NCBI GenBank assembly: GCA_016795425.1
Contig: JAEUHG010000067.1
Coordinates: forward strand, 115,103-179,102
DNA: 64,000 nucleotides
From: Verrucomicrobiales bacterium
GTDB lineage: Bacteria > Verrucomicrobiota > Verrucomicrobiia > Limisphaerales > CAIMTB01
Direction: 5' to 3'
The notes below the pieces were generated by a model. That model was not told where the DNA came from, searched no databases, and was given only the letters and a program-made list of their open reading frames with translations. Made by a program: the position numbers and the translations under genes. Positions 36,736-45,579 of this stretch are shown here, piece after piece (within the stretch, counting starts at the first letter, position 1; every line of letters starts with the position of its first letter).

Positions 36736-38553
36736 TCAATGCCCGGCTTCGTGTTCCCGAATGTATTCCTGTTTAAGCCCGAGAGCTTCTGGGGCGTGAA
36801 GGACCAACATCTTCATGCGGATGTCCTTCGGCACGTCCCGGCGGGTCAGCTTGGAGATCACGATCATGAGCAGAATGGCACCCGGCACCGCCCAGATGGC
36901 GGGTTGTTCACAGAGGATCCTCAAAAGCGGATGGGCAGCCCAGAAGGGTTTGAGTTGGATCCAGCCAAGGTCGCTGAAATTGGTCAGGGACACGGCGAGA
37001 ACGGCAGAGATTCCGCCCGCGAGCATGCCCGTGGAGGCCCCGCGCATAGTCATGCCCCGCCACCAGACACTCATGAAGAGGAGCGGGAAATAGCTGGCGG
37101 CGGCGATGGCAAAGGCCTGTCCGACCATGAAGTTGATCTGGAGCGGTTCGACGAAACAGCCGAGCAGGGTGGCGACGCCGCCAATGAGCCAGGCGAACAC
37201 CTTGAACATTCTCATGCGATCGGCCGCCGAGCTTTGGGGGCGAAAGATGCGGCCGTAGACGTCATGGGCCAGGGCGCCGGTCATGGAAACCAGCAATCCC
37301 GAGAACGTGGACATGAACGCGGCAAAAGCGCCGGCGCACGTGATGCCGCTGAGAATCGATCCGAGCACACCGTGGCGTTCGTTCAGGATGCGTGGCAGTT
37401 CGAGTACGATCTTGTCGGTGCCTCGCGCCCCGGTGCCGGCGTAAAGCTCAGGCATGAAGTTGCGTCCAAGCACTCCGAACACCGGCGGGAAGACGTAGAA
37501 GATGCCGATCAGGATCATGACCCACATGGTCGTCCGCTTGGCGGCGACGCCATCCGGATTGGTGTAGAACCGGACCAGGATATGGGGGAGCCCGGCGGTG
37601 CCGCACACGAGCGCGATGATAAGGGAATACGTGTAGAGCAACGCGTAGGGGCGCGCTTCCTGAGCGGAGAGGCCAGCGGCCTTGGCGGATTTCGTGGTCA
37701 ACGGTCCGAACGGGGCGACCCAGGCGGGATCAGGCGGCGCGTTGGTCGGCAGGGCAGCCCGCGCCAACAAGGGAGCCATCGACGATGAGGGCGCCGTCGG
37801 CGGGGCCTGCATCGAGGCTTCGGCGCGTTCCTTCCATACCGGCGTGTTGGCTTCCACATGGCGGCCATAGTGGCCGTGGACAGCCATCAGGACGAAGATG
37901 GGCACGGAGATGGCGAACATCTTGAGCCAATATTGAAACGCCTGGACGAGGGTGATGCCCTTCATGCCGCCCAAGGCGACATTGAGGGTGATGACGGCCC
38001 CGACCACGATCACACCGGCGAAGTAGGGAAAACCCCGCTGGGCCAACCCGGCGGCGTCCCGTGGCGCGAGGAATTCCAGAAATCCCCCCCGCAGGTCCAC
38101 TGCTTGGAAGATGTAGGCCAGCGTGGTGCCGGCGCCCTTCATCTGGGGCATGGTGTAGAAGAATCCGATGAACAGGACGAAGACCACCGCCACCTTGCGG
38201 AATACCGGGGAATCATACCGGCCTTCGGCAAAATCAGGGATGGTGTAGGCGCCGAATCGTCGGAGGGGGCCGGCGATGAAGAGCAGGAGGAAGAGGTAGC
38301 CGCAGGCGTAACAGACGGGATACCAAAGTGCGTCGTAGCCACTCGACATCACCATGCCGGCGATGCCCATGAAACTGGCAGCGCTCAAGTATTCGCCGGA
38401 AATGGCGGAGGCGTTCCAGCCGACCGACACGCCCCGACCTGCGACAAAGAAGTCGGAGGCAGTGCGGGCTTTGCGCGCGGCCCAGAACCCCATCCAGATC
38501 GTTGCGACGACCGTCAGGAGGCTGAAACTGAGAATCCACGGGTCAATGGTCAT
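36736..38553 (-). CDS. Sodium:solute symporter, ActP-like (probable cation/acetate symporter)
   Basis: Inner membrane protein of the SSS family, 605 residues with about 13 hydrophobic segments. Conserved stretches: DFFVAGRGVSVGWNASAISGEYLSAASFMG reads across the first helices (seen as separate motifs VAGRGVSVGWNA and ISGEYLSAASFMG), GYDALWYPVCYACGYL and TLVQAFQYWLKM. A Pro/Ala-rich polar loop of about 70 residues sits in the middle (about 245-300). The small DUF485 membrane protein directly upstream is the standard partner of acetate/monocarboxylate symporters of this class (yjcH-actP in E. coli). Substrate is therefore probably acetate or a related short carboxylate. Confidence 0.87.
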   Translation of the reverse strand: MTIDPWILSFSLLTVVATIWMGFWAARKARTASDFFVAGRGVSVGWNASAISGEYLSAASFMGIAGMVMSSGYDALWYPVCYACGYLFLLLFIAGPLRRFGAYTIPDFAEGRYDSPVFRKVAVVFVLFIGFFYTMPQMKGAGTTLAYIFQAVDLRGGFLEFLAPRDAAGLAQRGFPYFAGVIVVGAVITLNVALGGMKGITLVQAFQYWLKMFAISVPIFVLMAVHGHYGRHVEANTPVWKERAEASMQAPPTAPSSSMAPLLARAALPTNAPPDPAWVAPFGPLTTKSAKAAGLSAQEARPYALLYTYSLIIALVCGTAGLPHILVRFYTNPDGVAAKRTTMWVMILIGIFYVFPPVFGVLGRNFMPELYAGTGARGTDKIVLELPRILNERHGVLGSILSGITCAGAFAAFMSTFSGLLVSMTGALAHDVYGRIFRPQSSAADRMRMFKVFAWLIGGVATLLGCFVEPLQINFMVGQAFAIAAASYFPLLFMSVWWRGMTMRGASTGMLAGGISAVLAVSLTNFSDLGWIQLKPFWAAHPLLRILCEQPAIWAVPGAILLMIVISKLTRRDVPKDIRMKMLVLHAPEALGLKQEYIREHEAGH

Positions 38554-38577
38554 GACGCTTGGGCAAAGGTTCCGCGT

Positions 38578-38910
38578 TCAGCGGCGACGGGTGTCGGGGC
38601 GGCGCTCAACCTCCTCCACTTCGGCGCGTTCGAGGGCGATGGAACGTCGAATGAAGATCCAGGAGATCAACCAGACTGCAGGAAAAAAACCGATGCCGAG
38701 CAGAAACCACGTGGCGGTGAAGCCTCCGAAGACACGGGTGGCCATCCATTCGGGGGCGAAATAGTTCGCCAGGGGCAGGCCCAGCAGCATGCCGAGAAAT
38801 GCCGCGGCGCAGGCAATCGAGAGGCGAAGTTGCCGGCGCATCAGCGACTGCAGGAACGCTTCCGAATGGATCACATCGGAGGCAGAGGGTTCCGTTTCGG
38901 GAGATTGCAC
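38578..38910 (-). CDS. DUF485 small membrane protein, symporter partner
   Basis: 110 residues from GTG 38910. Two membrane segments (LSIACAAAFLGMLLGLPLANYF and FTATWFLLGIGFFPAVWLISW, each seen as one hydrophobic block) separated by a short loop, with a charged C-terminal tail (IALERAEVEEVERR). The layout and the basic MRRQLRL before the first helix match DUF485. Such proteins are encoded immediately before ActP-like symporters; here the gap is 24 bases. Probably an accessory subunit of the transporter. Confidence 0.83.
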   Translation of the reverse strand: MQSPETEPSASDVIHSEAFLQSLMRRQLRLSIACAAAFLGMLLGLPLANYFAPEWMATRVFGGFTATWFLLGIGFFPAVWLISWIFIRRSIALERAEVEEVERRPDTRRR

Positions 38911-38986
38911 CCCGGGCGTCTACCAGACCCTCTGACCTGCGGCAACCGGCGGCTCCGAAAGTCGGAAGAATTTCATCGCGGAGACG

Positions 38987-40051
38987 TCAGGCGGGCATGG
39001 CTTCCAAGGGGCTGACGATGATTTTGAGGGAGTCCGGGGTCGGTTGGCTGGCCCGAGCGACGGCATCGGCTGTTCGTTCCAGGGGAAATCGGTGGGTGAT
39101 GAGGGGGCGAACATCGAGGCGGCGGCGGAAGACCAGCCGGGCCACTTCGGGCTGCAGGGTGACGTCCGCGGAATAGCTCCCGATGAGGTCCTTTTCGTCC
39201 ACGCAAATGGAGGCGAGATCAACCGGTTCCGAATCGTTGCGGCGGGTATGGGCGAAAAGCAGAACCCGGCCGGCCCCGCGGCAAGCCTCAATGGCTTGGT
39301 GCAAGGCGGCGTTGCTCGGTACCGCAAGCACCGCAGCGTCCAGACCGCGGCGCGACCTGGGTGTCGCCGCACGCAACCGGTCCACCAGATCCGGTCGATC
39401 CGCGCGCAGGGCAACTGTCGCTCCCCAGCGCCGCGCAAGTTGAAGCCTGGAATCGAGAAGATCAGTGGCGATAACACGCGCCCCTTCCAGTCTGAGCAGT
39501 CGGGTGAAGAGCAAGCCGATGGGACCCTGTCCCGCCACCATCACCGTGTCACCGGGGAGCAGTCCCAGGCGGCGCACGCCTTTGAGCACCGTGTTGACGG
39601 GTTCCAGCATGGCCGCCTCTTCGAACGTGGTGCGCGTCGGGACCTTGACGACCCCGGGAAGACAGAACGCCATGACGCGAACGTATTCGGCATAGCCCCC
39701 GCCGGCCGGTTCGAAGCCGGCGGTAATGCCGGTACGCTTGTAGGTCTCACACTGAGCAAAGGCGCGGTGTCGGCAGGCGTGGCAATCGAGGCATGGCACG
39801 TGATGATGCAAGGCAACACGGTCGCCGAGGCGTAATCCGCGCACCCGGGCACCCAGCCGAACCACGGTTCCGGCCGTCTCGTGCCCAAAGATCCGCGGCG
39901 GCGGAACCGTGCCATGATGGATCTTCTTGATATCCGTGGGGCAAACCCCGCAGGCGGCAACGCGGACCAATATCTCATCGCTGCGAATCGTCGGCACCGG
40001 GACCTCCTCGAGCCGCAGGTCGTCGATGCCGCGATAGACGATGGCTCGCAT
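38987..40051 (-). CDS. Zinc-dependent alcohol dehydrogenase family protein
   Basis: 354 residues from ATG 40051 (MRAIVYRG). Medium-chain dehydrogenase: catalytic zinc site ACGVCPTDIKKIHHG plus FGHETAGTVV, structural zinc site with four cysteines in PCLDCHACRHRAFAQC, and a Rossmann nucleotide loop VMVAGQGPIGLLFTRLL. It resembles sorbitol/threonine dehydrogenases (GroES-like plus ADH_zinc_N). The substrate is not determinable. An upstream TTG frame extension (to 40099) is rejected. Divergent from the phospholipase gene with about 120 bases between. Confidence 0.88.
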   Translation of the reverse strand: MRAIVYRGIDDLRLEEVPVPTIRSDEILVRVAACGVCPTDIKKIHHGTVPPPRIFGHETAGTVVRLGARVRGLRLGDRVALHHHVPCLDCHACRHRAFAQCETYKRTGITAGFEPAGGGYAEYVRVMAFCLPGVVKVPTRTTFEEAAMLEPVNTVLKGVRRLGLLPGDTVMVAGQGPIGLLFTRLLRLEGARVIATDLLDSRLQLARRWGATVALRADRPDLVDRLRAATPRSRRGLDAAVLAVPSNAALHQAIEACRGAGRVLLFAHTRRNDSEPVDLASICVDEKDLIGSYSADVTLQPEVARLVFRRRLDVRPLITHRFPLERTADAVARASQPTPDSLKIIVSPLEAMPA

Positions 40052-40178
40052 TGACTTTGGGATCGGACGGTTCACGGCGCGATGGTGGTGGCGTTTCAAC
40101 GGCTAAGAAAGAGCGATGGCGACCGGTGTCGAAGAAAAAGGCTGCCTCCCATCGGTAAGCCACGTTTAGTCAGTGGCG

Positions 40179-41444
40179 ATGATTCCGATTTTGGATCGAC
40201 GGCGTCTTTCAAGGATGGCGGTTGGTCTGTTGGGCGTGGTCGTGAGCTCGAGCGTGGCCATGGCCACCCGGGGTCAGGACGTCGAACCCACGGTCCTGGT
40301 GAAGGTTGGTCCCGCATTGGAAGCGAGTCCGGACGGGTGGGTGATGCAGGCCAGCGCCTACTTCCTGAACACCGGTTCCCGCCCGCTCTCCGTCTCGCCT
40401 CCGATGATGCTTCGCTGGTTGTTCAAGGAGGGGAAGGTGTCCGGCGGCGGCTTCCTGGATCCGATAGACCCGGAGTCAGGGAATCGGGAATGGACGATCG
40501 AACCGGGAAAATTCCTGAGGCGGGACTATCGCGGCCGAATTCCACTCGCGGGCGAGCACGAGGCGGTGGTGATTTTCCCGGAAGCGGGCCCTGGGGAACA
40601 TCGGGTCGCAACGTCGAGCGCCCCGCACCCGTTGGCGGGGACGACCGGGACACCTGCCGACGTGCAAATGCCGGTGGCGGAGAGCAGTCCGGTGGGGCCT
40701 CGGGAGCTGCCCGGCCAGTCGTTCTTCCGCCGACACTTCGCCGGCCATGAGCCGATGTATTTCGTCTGGGGGCCCGAGTCACCGAATCTCAAGTTCCAGG
40801 TCAGTCTGAGGTACAAGATCATCAACCCTGACGTCGAATTTGGCCGGTGGTGGCAGTGGAGTCAGGGCCTGCATTTTGCCTATACCCAGACCTCATTGTG
40901 GGATTTCGACCGTCCGTCGTCGCCGTTTTATGACAGCAGCTACAAGCCGGAGGTGCTGTGGCGCCGGGACGATCTCTTTCCGGGGGCGGTGTCCTGGTGG
41001 GAACAATTGGGATTGCAGGTCGGGCTTCAGCACGAATCCAACGGTAAGGACGGGGACGACTCCCGCAGCCTGAACATCCTTTATTTCAAGCCGACCTTTC
41101 TGTTTGGGCAGGCGACCAATCTGTTTCTGGCCGTCTCACCCCGCGCCTTCGCCTACGTGGGGGAGATGCCCGACAACGAGGACATCGCGGATTACCGGGG
41201 GTACGTGGATTTGATGCTGAAGGCGGGGTGGGCGACGTCGGTGCAGGTGGCTGGCCATTTTCGGGTGGGAGACGACTTCAATCGGGGCAGCATGCAAATC
41301 GACCTGAGCTATCCGCTGGGAGAATTGTTGCCGAACATCGACGTGTTTCTACACGGGCAATACTTCAATGGCTGGGGCGAGAGTCTGCTCGATTACGATG
41401 AACGCACCTGGATGTTCCGGATCGGATTGTCCCTTTTCCGCTGA
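40179..41444 (+). CDS. pldA: Outer membrane phospholipase A (OMPLA-like) with N-terminal extra domain
   Basis: 421 residues from ATG 40179 (a GTG at 40173 adds two). A signal peptide (SRMAVGLLGVVVSSSVAMA) is followed by a domain of about 150 residues that OMPLA normally lacks (VLVKVGPALEASPDGWVMQ and on, looking like a beta-sandwich). The last 230 residues form the 12-strand barrel: FGRWWQWSQGLHFAYTQTSLWD and the active site QHESNGKDGDDSRSLN, with the His/Ser dyad at about 285/287 and the Asn at about 299. It hydrolyses phospholipids that leak into the outer leaflet, usually as a calcium-bound dimer. Confidence 0.9.
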   Translation: MIPILDRRRLSRMAVGLLGVVVSSSVAMATRGQDVEPTVLVKVGPALEASPDGWVMQASAYFLNTGSRPLSVSPPMMLRWLFKEGKVSGGGFLDPIDPESGNREWTIEPGKFLRRDYRGRIPLAGEHEAVVIFPEAGPGEHRVATSSAPHPLAGTTGTPADVQMPVAESSPVGPRELPGQSFFRRHFAGHEPMYFVWGPESPNLKFQVSLRYKIINPDVEFGRWWQWSQGLHFAYTQTSLWDFDRPSSPFYDSSYKPEVLWRRDDLFPGAVSWWEQLGLQVGLQHESNGKDGDDSRSLNILYFKPTFLFGQATNLFLAVSPRAFAYVGEMPDNEDIADYRGYVDLMLKAGWATSVQVAGHFRVGDDFNRGSMQIDLSYPLGELLPNIDVFLHGQYFNGWGESLLDYDERTWMFRIGLSLFR

Positions 41445-41454
41445 GAACCGAGCG

Positions 41455-41859
41455 CTAGGAGGATGGCTTCGGAATGACGTGTTTCCAGATCGGGACCACC
41501 TGTTTCATCTCGTCAATGAGCCACTGACAGGCCGCGAATGCCTCGGGCCGATGGGGCGCCGTCAATTCGATCCACAAGGAAGGTTCTCCGGCGCGGACGA
41601 CGCCGTACCGGTGAATCAGGCGGACGGACTCGATCATGGGCCAGCGTTGTTCGATGGCGTCGAACAGTTTGTGAAACTGGGTCTCCGCCATCGGGACGAA
41701 CGCTTCGTAATCCAAGCCATCGATGGCTTGTCCCGCTTCCTCGCCGCGCACGATGCCAAGGAAGGTGATGGCGGCGCCGGCGGTGGCGGAAAATGGGCGG
41801 CCCGATGACTGCACCACCGGGTCGATAGGTTCCTGGCCGATGTGGAGGAATCGCGTCAT
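41455..41859 (-). CDS. moaE: Molybdopterin synthase catalytic subunit MoaE
   Basis: 134 residues. With MoaD it inserts dithiolene sulfur into precursor Z to make molybdopterin. Family motifs: GAAITFLGIVRGEEAG, GLDYEAFVPMAE, HRYGVVRAGEPSLWI, APHRPEAFAACQWLIDEMKQ and the catalytic Lys region VPIWKHV. Complete. moaD is 5 bases upstream on the same strand. Other moa/moe genes are not in the window. Confidence 0.95.
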   Translation of the reverse strand: MTRFLHIGQEPIDPVVQSSGRPFSATAGAAITFLGIVRGEEAGQAIDGLDYEAFVPMAETQFHKLFDAIEQRWPMIESVRLIHRYGVVRAGEPSLWIELTAPHRPEAFAACQWLIDEMKQVVPIWKHVIPKPSS

Positions 41860-41864
41860 GGATG

Positions 41865-42110
41865 TCAGCCTCCCTGGACCGGGGGGAACAGCGATACTTC
41901 GTCTCCTTCGGTCAGGATGTAGTCGGGGGGTTGGTACTCGGTGCCAACCGCCACGAGCGTGGAATGTCGGGCCTCAGCGAGGCGTGGATGGCGTTGACGG
42001 ACCAGGTTCAGCAATTCATCGAGGCGCGCCTTCTCGGCAACCTGGAAGTCCTCGGCCGCCCGGCCGGCGATATCTTTGAACCAGGACCAGTAGCGGACGT
42101 GGATCTGCAT
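41865..42110 (-). CDS. moaD: Molybdopterin synthase sulfur carrier subunit MoaD
   Basis: 81 residues, ubiquitin-like fold (VRYWSWFKDIAGRAAEDF, GDEVSLFPPVQGG). The C-terminal Gly-Gly that becomes a thiocarboxylate is intact, which is the key functional marker. Coupled with moaE (5-base gap). Confidence 0.92.
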   Translation of the reverse strand: MQIHVRYWSWFKDIAGRAAEDFQVAEKARLDELLNLVRQRHPRLAEARHSTLVAVGTEYQPPDYILTEGDEVSLFPPVQGG

Positions 42111-42136
42111 GCGAGGAAAACGGGGCGTGAAGCGCG

Positions 42137-42763
42137 TCAGCGCGCAGTCGGTGCCGGTCGCGGCGGCGCGGGCAGCGTCAGACCGGGCTGGAAGATCTCC
42201 GATTTGAGGACGGCAATGAACGGGAGGTTTCGGTACTTCTCGGCGAAATCGAGGCCGTACCCCACCACGAACTCGTCGGGGATCTGGAACCCGGTGTAGT
42301 CGCCCTTGATCTTGATCTGGCGCCGCGCCTTTTTATCGAGCAGCACGCAGGTGCGGAGACGGCGCGGTTTGAATTGGCGCAAGTGAACGGTGACGCGGTC
42401 GAGGGTCTTGCCGGTGTCCAGGATGTCATCGACGACCAGGATGTCGCGCCCACGAATATCAAGGCTGGTGGCTTTGGTGAGCTTGAGTTCGCCGGCCGAC
42501 GTTCCATTGCCGTAACTGGACACCCCGACAAAATCGAGGCGCAATGGAAACGACAGGTGCCGCAGGAGGTCGGCGAGGAACATCACCGTGCCGTTGAGCA
42601 CGGCGACCACGACGGTTTCGCGCTCGGCGAAGTCGCGGGAGATTTCCTGGGCGAGTTGGGTGATGCGCCGCGCGATTTCCTCCTGAGAAATGAGGATGCG
42701 ATCGAGGTCGTTACGCCACGCGGCGGGGACTGGATTTTCGGGTTTGGGAGCGGCCTTTGGCAT
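42137..42763 (-). CDS. hpt: Hypoxanthine phosphoribosyltransferase
   Basis: Purine salvage: hypoxanthine (and guanine) plus PRPP to the nucleotide. 208 residues. Type I PRTase fold; PRPP-binding motif ILVVDDILDTGKTL, flexible loop SSYGNGTSAGELKL, and purine-specificity region VVGYGLDFAEKYRNLPFI. N-terminal 18 and C-terminal 15 residues are Pro/Ala-rich additions. 26 bases upstream of moaD, same strand, so a shared transcript is plausible although the functions are unrelated. Confidence 0.95.
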   Translation of the reverse strand: MPKAAPKPENPVPAAWRNDLDRILISQEEIARRITQLAQEISRDFAERETVVVAVLNGTVMFLADLLRHLSFPLRLDFVGVSSYGNGTSAGELKLTKATSLDIRGRDILVVDDILDTGKTLDRVTVHLRQFKPRRLRTCVLLDKKARRQIKIKGDYTGFQIPDEFVVGYGLDFAEKYRNLPFIAVLKSEIFQPGLTLPAPPRPAPTAR

Positions 42764-42768
42764 GGAAG

Positions 42769-43671
42769 TCAGCGCAGCTTTTCGAGTTCGGCGGTGATCT
42801 CGGCGGCGACCGTGGAATCAGGCGCGAACCCTCGGCCGGCTTTGAGAACCTGGATGGCTTCTTCGACCTTGCGTTGTCGTTTCAGAATTCTTCCCCAGTG
42901 CAGGGCCAATTGCTGTTTTGCCGACGTGCTGATCGGTGCCGCCCCTTTCTCTATCTTTCCCCAGAGCCAGGCAAGGTCCTCGCGCACGACCTGGGTGCGC
43001 CCGAGGAAATCGGGCATGTGCGCGTTGTTCAACGCGCGGATGGTGCGGGTGGGAATGTCGTCGGGCGCCAACGTCACCGCCTGGTCCATGTAGGCGTTAC
43101 CTTCCTTCACCAGTCGGATCTGGGTGGTCGGCCAGAAGGCGTCGCGTCCCTTCATCGTGTAAACCGAACCGAGCAGGGCAAGGCCCCGGGAATGGTTGGG
43201 TTCGAGTTCCAGCAGTTTGCGAAGATAAGCCTCGGAGCGCAGAACGGCCTGCTTGTCTCCGTCGACACCCGCATCATGGCAGACGTCAGCGAGGCTGAAG
43301 AGGTCCACCACGTTCGTTCCCTCCGCAGCCATCCTGGCCTGCAACCGTTGTTCCTCCGCCCGCAGGGTCGACGACGACGGGTGGGTGGAGGGATCCGGAG
43401 TCGCACCAAGGGCCAGTAATCGAGGCGTCTCAGGGCCCGGCCACGCATCGTTCGGAAGGTCGAGTGCCGGGAAGACCTGAGGTCGACCTGATGGGCGCGG
43501 TGGTTCGGCAAATGCTCGGGAGATGTTCCGCGCGTTGGCATCGGCATTGGCATCGGCATTGAACACCGACTCGGGCTGTTCCGTGTCAGCGCGGGTCGGC
43601 AACACGCCGCCGCCCCAAGGCGCTCCCAGCGCGAGCATCCAGGGAAGCAATGGGGCAAAGGCGGGCTTCAT
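42769..43671 (-). CDS. Exported tetratricopeptide-like repeat protein
   Basis: 300 residues. The start has a signal-like stretch (LLPWMLALGAPWGGGVLPT). Residues 38-48 read NADANADANAR and are encoded by a 12-base unit repeated exactly twice (43537-43560). From about 130 on, helices with TPR-like spacing: NHSRGLALLGSVYTMKG, GNAYMDQAVTLAPDD, ALHWGRILKRQRKVEEAIQVLKAG. Proposed role is scaffolding in the periplasm; no partner identified. Encoded 5 bases before hpt on the same strand. Confidence 0.7.
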   Translation of the reverse strand: MKPAFAPLLPWMLALGAPWGGGVLPTRADTEQPESVFNADANADANARNISRAFAEPPRPSGRPQVFPALDLPNDAWPGPETPRLLALGATPDPSTHPSSSTLRAEEQRLQARMAAEGTNVVDLFSLADVCHDAGVDGDKQAVLRSEAYLRKLLELEPNHSRGLALLGSVYTMKGRDAFWPTTQIRLVKEGNAYMDQAVTLAPDDIPTRTIRALNNAHMPDFLGRTQVVREDLAWLWGKIEKGAAPISTSAKQQLALHWGRILKRQRKVEEAIQVLKAGRGFAPDSTVAAEITAELEKLR

Positions 43672-43704
43672 GCCGGGATCCAGCGGCCGGTCGGTGGGTC
43701 GACC

Positions 43705-44085
43705 TCAGATATGGCGGGAGTCGTCGGCGGCCTTTTCGGCGTAACCGGAGTCCTGTCGCCGAAAGTTGACTTCATTCTTTTTGACGTAGGCGGCAAAGAC
43801 ATCATCCGCCGACATGCCAAGCACTTGGGCAAGACTAATCAGGAAATGGAAAAGGTCGACGACTTCCACCCGGGCGTTCTGTTCGTCGAACTTCTGGTAT
43901 TTGGCCCACCATTTCCAGGGCACGGAATCGGTGAGTTCGGCGAGCTCCTGAGACATGGCGCGGGTGTAGTTGAGGATCCAGGTCGTCTTCTCCGCCTCGG
44001 TCATGCCGGAAGTGCGCACTCCGATCCGCTCATTGAGGGCCTGCTGCATCCGGAATAACTCGCGAAGTTGGTCGGTTTCGTGCAC
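43705..44085 (-). CDS. Dimeric all-alpha dUTPase (dUTP diphosphatase)
   Basis: 126 residues from a GTG at 44085 (VHETDQLRELFRMQQALNER). The all-alpha NTP pyrophosphohydrolase fold (MazG/dimeric dUTPase) has two metal-binding helices: SQELAELTDSVPWKWW (ExxE) and RVEVVDLFHFLISL (ExxD). The pair WKWWAKYQ is typical of dimeric dUTPase rather than MazG. It keeps uracil out of DNA by hydrolysing dUTP. A TTG further upstream (44169) adds residues that do not look conserved. Divergent from the ferredoxin gene. Confidence 0.85.
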   Translation of the reverse strand: MHETDQLRELFRMQQALNERIGVRTSGMTEAEKTTWILNYTRAMSQELAELTDSVPWKWWAKYQKFDEQNARVEVVDLFHFLISLAQVLGMSADDVFAAYVKKNEVNFRRQDSGYAEKAADDSRHI

Positions 44086-44214
44086 GTCCCAACGATTTTT
44101 GGGGGCTCCCCGGCGCGCAAGCAGAAATCGGCTGCCGGGGCCCCTTGACCCGTGGCCGAAGGGGCTCAAAGCTTGCGCACCGTTTTGGCGGAACGACCAG
44201 ACGACGAAAACGAC

Positions 44215-44505
44215 ATGGCAAAAGTCACCCTACTTCCCGCAGATGTTTCAGCTCAAGTGTCTGCCGGCGAATTGCTTATCGAGGCCGGAGAAAAGGCGGG
44301 AGTCGATATGGAGGCCGGATGTTTCAACTGCTCCTGCGGGACATGTGTGGTGGAGGTGGTTCGCGGTATGGAGTTTCTGGAGGAACCGACTCCTGAGGAA
44401 TTGGATGTCCTGGATCAGTGGAACAAGGACCCTGAGAAGTTCCGGTTGACTTGTTGCGTGCGCGTCAAGGAGGGGGAGATCGTCATTCGCCAGCCCCAGC
44501 ACTAA
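44215..44505 (+). CDS. 2Fe-2S ferredoxin
   Basis: 96 residues from ATG 44215. Plant/vertebrate-type 2Fe-2S fold: GCFNCSCGTCVVEV gives the C-x4-C-x2-C ligands, and the fourth Cys is in LTCCVRV about 39 residues later. The upstream part (TLLPADVSAQVSAGELLIEAG) forms the first strands. Electron carrier, partner unknown; no oxygenase or reductase is nearby. A longer upstream frame lacks conservation. The AraC-type regulator gene begins 75 bases downstream on the same strand. Confidence 0.93.
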   Translation: MAKVTLLPADVSAQVSAGELLIEAGEKAGVDMEAGCFNCSCGTCVVEVVRGMEFLEEPTPEELDVLDQWNKDPEKFRLTCCVRVKEGEIVIRQPQH

Positions 44506-44580
44506 GGGCACAGACGAGTTCGGTTCCGGACACGGTTCGGTGGAAACCCGAGCCCCGACCAGGTCCGATTCCGTTGCGTC

Positions 44581-45579
44581 ATGCCCGGTGCTACCCAGAA
44601 CGTGCCGACCACGATCTCGAAACCCAACGGCAACAGGATCCGCGAGGATTCCTGGTGGTCGGCGGTCGGCGCGGAATGGCGGCAGTTGGGAGGAAGCTTC
44701 AAGCGCCACGGATTCAGTTTCGAATGGCATGATTTCGAACCTGCGGTGCCAGTGGACTGGGGACGCAGCTTTCACGCCGGCAGTGTCGAGATCTGCCTCA
44801 ATTTCGCGGGAGAGGCCCATGTCGTCACCCGTGGCGAGCGCATTGAGTTCCGGGAGCGGACCGCCGGGTTTTACGTGTGCGGGCAGGGCGAACTCGAGGC
44901 GCAGCGGCGCGCCAACCAGCGGCATCGGTTCATTACCGTAGAACTCTCCGCCGATTTCCTGCGGCGACATCTGACTTCCCACCGGAATTGGCTGCATCCT
45001 GCGGTGCAGGCATTGGTGGATGGCGACCGTGCAAAATCCGCAGTGGGTGAGGCTTTGCCGTTGACCTCACGCCAGCAGGAACTGCTGGCCAGTCTGCGGC
45101 AGCCGCCCGTGCTGCTCCAGGCGCAGGTCCTGTGGTATCAATCCAAAGCCATCGAGTTGCTGGTGGAACTGCTGTTTCGCCCCGAGCGGGACGAGGAACT
45201 GTTCTGCGCTCGCGCACGTCGATTGGCGCACGTTCGGGTGGAAAAGGTGGTGGCTCTCTTGCGGGATCGCCTCGCTGAACCGCCCGGACTGGAAGAGTTG
45301 GGCAGGCTGGTGGGCTGCAGTTCCTATTATCTCAGCCGGACCTTTTCATCGGAGATGGGGATGACCATTCCGCAGTACATCCGACAGGTGCGGTTGGAGC
45401 GGGCGGCGGAGCTCCTGCGCGCCGGCGGTCACAATGTGACCGAGGCGGCCTTGGAAGTCGGGTACTCCAGCCTCAGCCACTTTAGTCAGGCTTTTCACGA
45501 GCACTTTGGCTGTTGTCCCGGCCTTTACCCGGTCAGCACCCAGCCGCAGAAGGCGCTTCACCGCTCGAATCGCTCCTAG
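44581..45579 (+). CDS. AraC-family transcriptional regulator
   Basis: 332 residues. N-terminal ligand-binding region (about 1-200), no exact family match, followed by the AraC double helix-turn-helix at about 230-325: LEELGRLVGCSSYYLSRTFSSEMG (first HTH), RQVRLERAAELLRAGGHNVTEAALEVGYSSLSHFSQAFHEHFG (second HTH, seen as a continuous pattern). The DNA-binding half is intact. No obvious divergent target; the nearest operon downstream (the exporter) is convergent. Start ATG 44581 by position 75 bases after the ferredoxin. Confidence 0.9.
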   Translation: MPGATQNVPTTISKPNGNRIREDSWWSAVGAEWRQLGGSFKRHGFSFEWHDFEPAVPVDWGRSFHAGSVEICLNFAGEAHVVTRGERIEFRERTAGFYVCGQGELEAQRRANQRHRFITVELSADFLRRHLTSHRNWLHPAVQALVDGDRAKSAVGEALPLTSRQQELLASLRQPPVLLQAQVLWYQSKAIELLVELLFRPERDEELFCARARRLAHVRVEKVVALLRDRLAEPPGLEELGRLVGCSSYYLSRTFSSEMGMTIPQYIRQVRLERAAELLRAGGHNVTEAALEVGYSSLSHFSQAFHEHFGCCPGLYPVSTQPQKALHRSNRS

